A program made the position numbers and the translations under genes. DNA of 64,000 nucleotides from Chamaea fasciata (taxonomy: Eukaryota; Chordata; Aves; Passeriformes; Sylviidae): contig JARCOQ010000007.1 of NCBI GenBank assembly GCA_029207755.1, positions 682,001 through 746,000 on the forward strand, in the 5' to 3' direction. Shown piece after piece: positions 57,035-64,000 of the stretch. A model generated the notes under the pieces. It was not told where the DNA came from, did no database searches, and saw nothing but the letters and a program-made list of their open reading frames with translations. Each line of letters starts with the position of its first letter. Within the stretch, counting starts at the first letter, position 1.

Positions 57035-59434
57035 GGATGGGCTAAAGCCGGGATGCAGTTGTGAGTGTTCCTGTTGTGTCCCCGCTGCTTCCCAGAGTAA
57101 TGTCACAGCTGTGATGGAGAGAAGCACAGCAGAGTGGTGTTTGTCATAGTGGGATTTCCAGGCACAAAGCTCAGGACTGTCACATCCAGGCTGGAAAGTG
57201 GTGCTCTGTTTAGGCAAAGCACCCACAACAAAACCTCTACTTCAACTGAAACCAGCTTCATAACTGCCTGGTCCAACAGGGACCACGCTGATATCCCCTG
57301 GGTGGCCCTGGTTTGTCTGGTGGGGATCAATCATTTCTCCCTAGGTGTGGGTGTACAGGGAGGGGACAGGTTGGCCTTGCTGTTTGAGCTAATCACTCAA
57401 GTGTCTTGAATTTCCATAAATGATTGCTGTAATGCGCACGGTGCCCTCCTCACATCAATCCTGGGCAATCCCTACGGGCCAGCCTCAGCATTCCTGCTTC
57501 CTTCCCCCTAACAGGACAGCTGTAAAGCCTAACGGATGCATTTGGCAGGCGGATTCATTTCCCACAATAATTCCCAACCTTTAGCCCCAGGCAGAGTGTG
57601 ATACACCTGACCATCCTTGCCTGGCTACTGCCAGCCCAAACTGGGCTGAAATGCCCCAAGCAAACCTGGGGGTGTGGCCGGTTCCTCGTCCCCCCCGGAG
57701 GACAAAGAGGGAGCCTTGTTTGTCAGTGCACTCCCCCGTGCTGACTGGTTCATGAGCAAGACAGAGCTGCTGAGATCCAGGGGACCTTTCCACCACCTCC
57801 TCCGAAAGGAAGGGCATTTTTGGTCACTCCCTGAAATGCTGATTCACTTCCCTGGCAGGAATTCAGGCATGCAGCAGGGCAGTTGGTGCGCCGAGAGCTT
57901 TTTCTCTATCAGAGAAAAGCTGTTATTAGGCTGAGAGCCACTTTGGGGCCATGCGTAGCTTCAGTTTGTCTCCAGCCGTGTCAGCTCAAAGTCTCTGGGG
58001 TTGGATGAGGATTGATAAATCTGCACAAAGTAATTGGTCAATGTGAACTAAAAATCCTTTTCTGCCCTAGGTAGGAAGGTCACAGCATCCCATCTTTCCC
58101 CAGAGAAAGGGAGAGGGCTGCAGCCCATCTTCCTCTGCCTACAGCAGTGAGGAGTTATTCCACTCTGCTCCTGTTCCAAATCTCTGCCCATAGCAAGAGG
58201 GGCTTGGGAAGCATCAGTGATTTTCATTTTGCTGGGAGGGTGGGGCAGAAGATTTCAGGGAGGAGGTTCATCTCTTAAAAATCCCATTTGATATTTAAGG
58301 CTTTTCCAGCCTTTTTAAGCTAATCATGACAACATTCATTGCTATCTCTTCCCATCCTATTTTGTGCTTCCTACTCACATCCTGCCCGGGTATTTTTGGC
58401 TATTTGTAACAATTCACTTGAGCTAAAACTTGGCACATGGGAAATCAGCTCTGAGTGTCACTGCAGGAAAACAGCCTGACACCAGTTTAACCAGCTCAGT
58501 GGTAGATCCTGGAGATGTGGTGGGGCCCAGGTCAGCTTTTGGTCTGAAAACATCACTTGAGCTTTTTCAGCAGAAGTCTAATGTAGCTTTTTCCTTCTGT
58601 AGTTGGTATTTTCATATATATTATCACAGTAGATACAATTTTAAATGGGAAAATGGTTGTTTATCCCTTCCCATTCACCTCTGAGAGGCAGAAATGGGGC
58701 GTTCGTGCAAAAGCACTTTCGCTGTCCATCATTGGTTTGTTTTACACGCAAAATGCTGAGATTTTTGGATTTTCACAGAGTCCCATAATATTCATTGGTG
58801 GTGCAAAACAAAATGCTTCAAAATGCTCCCACCCAGCTGAAGGATGCCCTGCTCTGTTTCTGGGGTCAGAAGACAAGATGTACAGTCACAGGAAATCCCT
58901 GGGTTGATTGCCAGTGTTTGGGCTTTCAGTGAAGCTGTGGATGAGACCACAGAAGGGCTTTTCAGCCTGAACATCCAGTTACCCAGTAACCAAAACAGTC
59001 CCAGCAGAGATCATTCCAAAACCAAAATAAACCTCATTCCTTTTGCCCTTTGTTTTGCACAGAATAGAAGGATGTGTGAGGCTGGGTTTATCAAAATAAT
59101 TCAAATGGCAGTTTCTAATCTTGCAGTGCAGAAATGTTTTAACAATCTTGCCACCAAAAAAAAAAAAAAATTAATCTCTTGCAAGGGCGAGGAGGAAAAA
59201 GCACAATTGGTCCACGCAGAGGCTGGGATGGGAGTCTGAGCTGGGCTAGGAGGAACCAGACTCATTTCAGCGCTGGGAAGGGGAGACAAGAGCTTCCTGC
59301 AGCACCTTAAAGAGGAAAGGCTTCCCTGGCCACCCCTGTGCGCCCACAGGGTCTTGGCATGGAGATTTCCAGTCCCAAAAGGCTAAAGCTGTGCAGGGCA
59401 GATGAAAGACAGGGTTTCTGCCGTGGGAACCACG
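57035..59434. other. No gene recognised
   Basis: No coding exon or repeat family was recognised, apart from a poly-A run at about 59155-59170. Confidence 0.45.
59155..59171. repeat. Poly-A run (about 16)
   Basis: A homopolymer follows ttgccacc. No associated retrosequence was recognised. Confidence 0.85.
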
Positions 59435-59590
59435 GCACAGTGGAGCAGGTTTGCCCAGGAGGTTGTGCCGACTCATTCTTGGAGGTTTTCAAGAACAGCA
59501 GGAGTGAACTGTGTGACCTGTTCTGATTTCAGAGCTGACCCTGCCTCAGGTTGGACTGGAGACTCCTGAGGTGCCTTCTGGCCGGGAGAA
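59435..59590 (+). repeat. Older, diverged CR1-type fragment
   Basis: It contains tggagcaggtttgcccagga, ggttgtgccgactcattctt, ggaggttttcaagaacagca, then actgtgtgacctgttctgat and ggttggactggagactcctg. The order matches a distinct CR1 subfamily ('tgtgtgacctgctct...ttggactagatgatctcc'). Confidence 0.72.
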
Positions 59591-62500
59591 CCCTCTAATC
59601 CTCAGAGGAGAAGGGGAAAGGAGCAAGAAAGCCCTTTTATGCCAGGTGGGCAAGGTGTGCGTGGAAGGATCAGGGCTGTTCTCACGCGGTGGGGCCAACA
59701 CAGGCCACGTGGATGCTCCTGCAGCCAGGGGGGAGCCAGGTGGGGCTTACCATGACCTGGGGTTTAAAACCACTGAACTCTCCTTGCTGGCCTGACTGTC
59801 ATTGGGGTCTGACCCTTAAATGAGCCACAGGTTTATCCATCCCCTCTGGAGCACAGAAAGGCTGGCAGAAGCAGAGTTGTGCCTAAACACGCACCCTGGA
59901 GAACCTGGCATATTCTGGGAAGGTCATTCGGAAGGGAGGGGCAGGTGGCCCTGAGAGCACAGGAATACCTGTGGTTTGAGAAGGACAAAGGGCTGCTCCT
60001 GGTGCTTCCCAGCCAGGTGTTCCTGAATCTTGCCCCGGGGGCCTACTGCTGAGCTTATGGAGGCTCAGGGATGTCACGAGCTACCCAAGTCCTCCTTTAG
60101 GATGAGCTGTCAGGACAGGATTCCAAGAGAAGGACCTGTGTGCCCATCACCCATGCAGCGCTGGAGCAGAGCATGGCCTCTGTGAGCAGCATCCTGGCAG
60201 CCCCTGGCACCTGGCAAGGGCAGATCATGTTGGAGGCAGCTCTGGGAAAATACCAGGGACTGCTGAGGATGGTGGCAGCCCAGATCTCCCCTGCAACCCT
60301 TCCCTGCTTCACATCATCCTTCTCACCTCTGACTGTCTGCTCACCAGGTGTTGGCAGGCAGGGAGACGAGATCAGGGAGCAGGAGTGTCTCCAGGCTCGT
60401 GCCAGGTGTGGAGCAGATGTTTCTGGGACCTGTCTGGTCTAGTTTGCACGTGGCTGGGGCAGGGCTTTGGCGGCTTGGCTGGTTTCAGGCCTCCCTTCCT
60501 GGGCTGGGACTAAACCTGGACAACGTTTCCTTCCACTGAGCAGTCACTGAGGCCAGAGCTCCTCTCCTCCCTTCCATCCTCCCCTTGGCTCAGACGAGCC
60601 AGGGACAGCTGTCTGGATGTGGGGTGGTCCATCACGCCTCCCATCACCTGCCCTCAGTTCTGCTTGGTGGCACACGCAGCTTCAGCACTCACGGATACCT
60701 GGAGGAGAAGCCAGGAACAGGACGGGAGCACAGGAGGAAGCCTCTCTGCAAATGTTTCCAGCCTCCAGCAGTGGGAGCGAAGAGCTCCTGGTACCCTTTT
60801 CCATCCCTGAATTTTTCCAACTGCATTTGGCCAAGCTGTGTCAACTCTGGCCATCCTGAATGGCCTGTGGCAGGATGCTCCGTGCTCGGCTCTGCGCGGT
60901 GTTCTCAGCCACCTCCTTTTGTTCCTGCTGCACTCAGCAGCTGCTGGTTTCGTGGGATGCCCCCCAGCTCTGTCAGCAGGAAGCAGCTGTTCCCTCATTC
61001 CCCGTCTCTGTGCCACAGGCTACACCACAGATCTCCAGGAGAGCACCACCTCAGTGTCCCTCTCCCTAGCTGAAGAGCACTGAAGTGTCAGGGCTGAAGT
61101 CACAAACACACGGGCTGCTCCTGGCTTGTTTTTAAGCTCGGAGCAGACGCAGCAGTGGCCAGAGGTGCTTCCTTGTCAAGAGATTGATCAGGCAGCTGAT
61201 GGCTTAACCACACCTTGGGTGTTACCTGCTCCTTCTGGAAGAGACCAGCAATGAGCACAGCTCTGGTACATTTGCTCTCAATTTTTCCTGTCCAACCTGC
61301 TCCTGCCTCGCTCCGTGCAGCAGCTTCTCTGACAAAGGCACAGCTTTTCTGGCTTTTTATAAGCTCCTGAAACTTTATCAACTTGTTTTCCAAGCAGCAG
61401 TAACTCACAGCAAACCTGACAGTCTTGAAGTAATCCCTGAGAGCCTTTCATGCTACTTTTACGTTCCTACCCTGCACCTTCTGTTGAGAAAAAAAAAAAA
61501 AGGTGGGGCGGGGGGAATCCAACCCAGTATTTTCCTTGTGTTTTGACTCTGGCTTGAACGCCAGGTTGGAGTGAGCATGTACCTGGATGCTGGACTAGAG
61601 CTTTCCCTCACCAGTTGGGTTCCTGCTAGGGGAAGATGCCTGACTTACTCTCCTTGGGAATCACGGAAGCAGAATAAATGGGCAGAATCACAGAATCAGC
61701 CCTTTGACTTCAGTGGTTCAAACTGTCATTTCCATGGCTCAGATGTACCGCTCCCCTCCCGCAGTTTGGCAAGGCGAAACTGCGTTCTCCTGAGCTGGAA
61801 GAAGAGGTGAATCAGGAATGTGCCGGCCTGCATGACCAGATCCCAAACCCATCAGGAGATCAGGCAGAGGTGCTGATGTGCAGCTGTCTGGTGGTACAAG
61901 ACTCCTTCCCCCACCGGCCTGAGGGCATGGACTCTCTTCTCGTGGACGCCTGTTGAAGTCCACATGACTCCAATCAGAGGATTTGTTTGGATGCAGGCTG
62001 GCATACCCTCTCCATCTCAGAAATCCTGCCTGTGTCACGTATCAAGGGATAGTGTGCAAAACCCTTTTGTGGCGTGTACCTGGACCGAGGAGCCCCCTCT
62101 ACTACCTTAACCTTACCTCCACACCTGCACAGGCTGCCTGGGTACATGTGATTCCTCTTCCTTTTTCAAGGACTTTTGAAAGTCCCATATCTCAGCCCAC
62201 AAGCAATGCTGAGAGCACCAGGTACCGAAAACAGGACAAACTGCCTGGCTGTGTGAAAGTCAGAGTTACAGGTTAACCTGCGGGAACGGCCGTGGACAAG
62301 GCCATTTGCTGCTGCCCCAGAGGAAGACGTTAATATCTTCCCAGAGAAAAGAGGTTTTAATTAGTGCTCCCTTCTGCATAGAGGCCAGCTCTCCTCCTCT
62401 GTCTCCTCAGCTGAACACAGCTATAATTAAGAGGCAGCAGTGTCAGGAATGAGAGTAGGCTCCAACCTATGATTTATTAAGGGATATCGTGGGTGCAGTT

Positions 62501-62719
62501 ACCTTTCTCTCTTCTCCTCTCCCTGGTGTTTTTATGAAGTGAATTTACTGATGAAAGGGTTGTCTCAGGCTCAGGCAAATGGACACCTCTGTGTTTATCT
62601 CTGAACCAACAGCGGAGTCTCTGCCTTGCCTCTACAGAGCCACCACTGAAAGCCTCAAATCTGACTTATCATAATGTCATAAATTGAATGGCTGGTGTCA
62701 GAAAAAACTCCATCTCCCT
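59591..62719. other. No gene recognised
   Basis: Several stop-poor frames (for example plus 60585-61073) are present without domains. A poly-A run lies near 61489-61501, and a short gaatcacagaatcag at 61686 could be a CR1 scrap. Confidence 0.45.
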
Positions 62720-62938
62720 GTCATGGACAGGGACCATGCCTTGTGCCTCCCTTCCCCTAGACCAGGTTGCTCCAAGCCTTTTCCAGCCTGGCCTTGGAAC
62801 ACTTCCAAGGATGGGGCAGCGACAGCTTCTCTGGGCAACCTGAATTTTTTCCCAATATTTAATGTAAAGCCACCCTCCTTCAGCTTAAGGCCATTCCTCC
62901 TCATCCTGTCACTCTGTGCCCTTGTGAAAAGGGCATGG
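62720..62938 (-). repeat. CR1 LINE 3' fragment
   Basis: In plus orientation it reads ctagaccaggttgctccaag, gcctggccttggaacacttc, aaggatggggcagcgacagc, ttctctgggcaacctgaatt and atcctgtcactctgtgccct. This is the reverse complement of the CR1 3' region, so the element is in the minus orientation. The terminal tail is missing on the left. Confidence 0.93.
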
Positions 62939-64000
62939 AGGAGTTCGGAGGACTTGGAAGAGTTGGTGTCCACAAGTCACAGCTCTGGCTGGCAGCGGTG
63001 GTGGGATGAGGACTGACCCAAGGGAGTCCTGAGGGTGGCAATGAGGAATGTGTGACAGACTAGGAACAAGCCTCTGGCACGTCCACAGCAGTGAGGTGGG
63101 TCAGGTTTGAGATTCACTTCGTATTTGCTGGTGAGGGAATCTAGAGCCACCCATGGTTTTAGGAGTCAGCTCTAGGTCCAGCAGCCAACACTTGTAAGGC
63201 ATGGAGAGATTCTCAGCTCCCAGATGATTCCCACTTCTGTCCATCTTGAGCGACAAGGAAGTCAGATGTAAACAGTCCGGGGGAGGGAGGTGTTGACTCA
63301 ACCTGATCCTAATCGCCATCCCACCGGCAGCACTATTTCACTTTCTGAATCAGCTGTGGTGCCTGAACTTTGGTTTATTGCCATTCAGACGGGCTGCACT
63401 TTACCTTTGTAGGATATAAATCTCGACAGGTTGAGACAGATAAGACAGAGGAAGGAAAAAAGAAAAAAGGAAGGACTAAAGTTAAAGGCAAATTATGAAA
63501 GCTTTTGGGGGTCAGTGCCCCAACCAGAAACCAAAAGTAGGAAAGAATTTGCTGTCCTATTCCAAGGCAGTGCGGGAAGACCTCAGCCCACAAATGCGGA
63601 GTGTTCCTGTTCCACCAGCCGTGGAAAGTTCTGCCTTCACCCGAGGCAAGGCTGGGTTGGAGGCCCATGAGCCATGAGGGCTCATTTCTGCCACACCTGC
63701 CCATCACAACAGCCAAAGCTGTTGCAAAATCCTATCCCGCTGCCCCGAGGGTGCTCAGCTCCCCCATTCTATCTGAAATTGCTGTTAGAAGCTGTGGCAG
63801 TGTCCAGGGAGTGGGAAAGGAGAGGTGAGCAGGTGGACTAATGCCTGGACAGGTGAAACCCCAAGTGTGGAATGGAGGGGGGAAATGTGCCCCTGGCGCT
63901 GCAGATGAGGATTTCTCACATGTGAGATAGGTTTGCCTATAGGACAAGAAGAACCTTTGTGGGAGATGCCGGTGAGAGGGGTTGATTTGGACCTCCTTTG
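62939..64000. other. No gene recognised
   Basis: No coding exon, RNA gene or repeat family was recognised up to the window end. Confidence 0.45.

Noticed and set aside
56714..57226. 170-codon minus-strand ORF
   Set aside because: Much of it translates a CR1 fragment in antisense; no coding similarity.
60585..61073. 162-codon plus-strand ORF
   Set aside because: It has no recognisable domain, overlaps other open frames and lies in GC-rich, stop-poor DNA.
1..64000. CRISPR arrays, phage, operons, tRNA or rRNA genes
   Set aside because: None seen; the window is vertebrate nuclear DNA. No cloverleaf with A/B boxes was recognised by eye, though a tRNAscan run would be needed to exclude one.

Overview
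This is an intron-rich nuclear window from a bird, most likely a passerine, although the species cannot be fixed from the sequence. Two observations support this. At least ten truncated CR1 LINE 3' ends are scattered through it, with the avian hallmark in which a phrase meaning 'ggtcccttccaacccaaacc' closes the element. The two protein-coding genes are also vertebrate-type, with short exons and GT/AG introns. Both genes are on the minus strand, so they are read from high to low coordinates.

Left gene (about 17,070 down to the window edge): BUB1B, encoding the spindle-checkpoint pseudokinase BubR1. I could chain nineteen coding exons with matching phases from the ATG at 15,802 to about 479, giving 921 codons. 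They cover KEN box 1, the TPR domain, KEN box 2, the Bub3-binding GLEBS segment, a coiled coil, an ABBA-type motif, the PP2A-B56-binding KARD, and the kinase N-lobe through the catalytic-loop region. The kinase C-lobe exons are not in the window and should lie beyond its left edge. The promoter at about 17,060-17,190 has two CCAAT boxes, a GC-box run and a CHR element (TTTGAA), as expected for a G2/M gene. A degenerate C-rich minisatellite (16,430-16,930) lies just inside the gene.

Middle (17,190-22,846): no recognisable protein-coding gene. It contains a second CpG-rich promoter-like island (18,260-18,960) built from about 80-bp tandem modules pairing an E-box (CACGTG/CACATG) with a YY1-type AAGATGGC motif. 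It also holds CR1 fragments and the probable 3'UTR of the next gene.

Right gene (49,673 down to 22,847): EPS8L2, an actin-regulating EPS8-family adaptor. Twenty coding exons join with consistent phases into a 736-residue protein: PTB domain, proline-rich stretch, SH3 domain and C-terminal SAM-like effector domain. The first coding exon has only 44 coding bases and is followed by short intron 1 and then a 10-kb intron 2 (38,407-48,516).

Far right (49,674-64,000): presumably EPS8L2 upstream or 5' intronic DNA. I find no convincing coding exons there, only CR1 fragments, poly-A runs and chance ORFs. There is no operon, phage, CRISPR or mobile system. The most unusual signals are the tandem E-box/YY1 island, the minisatellite in the BUB1B leader, and the gene order placing BUB1B beside EPS8L2.
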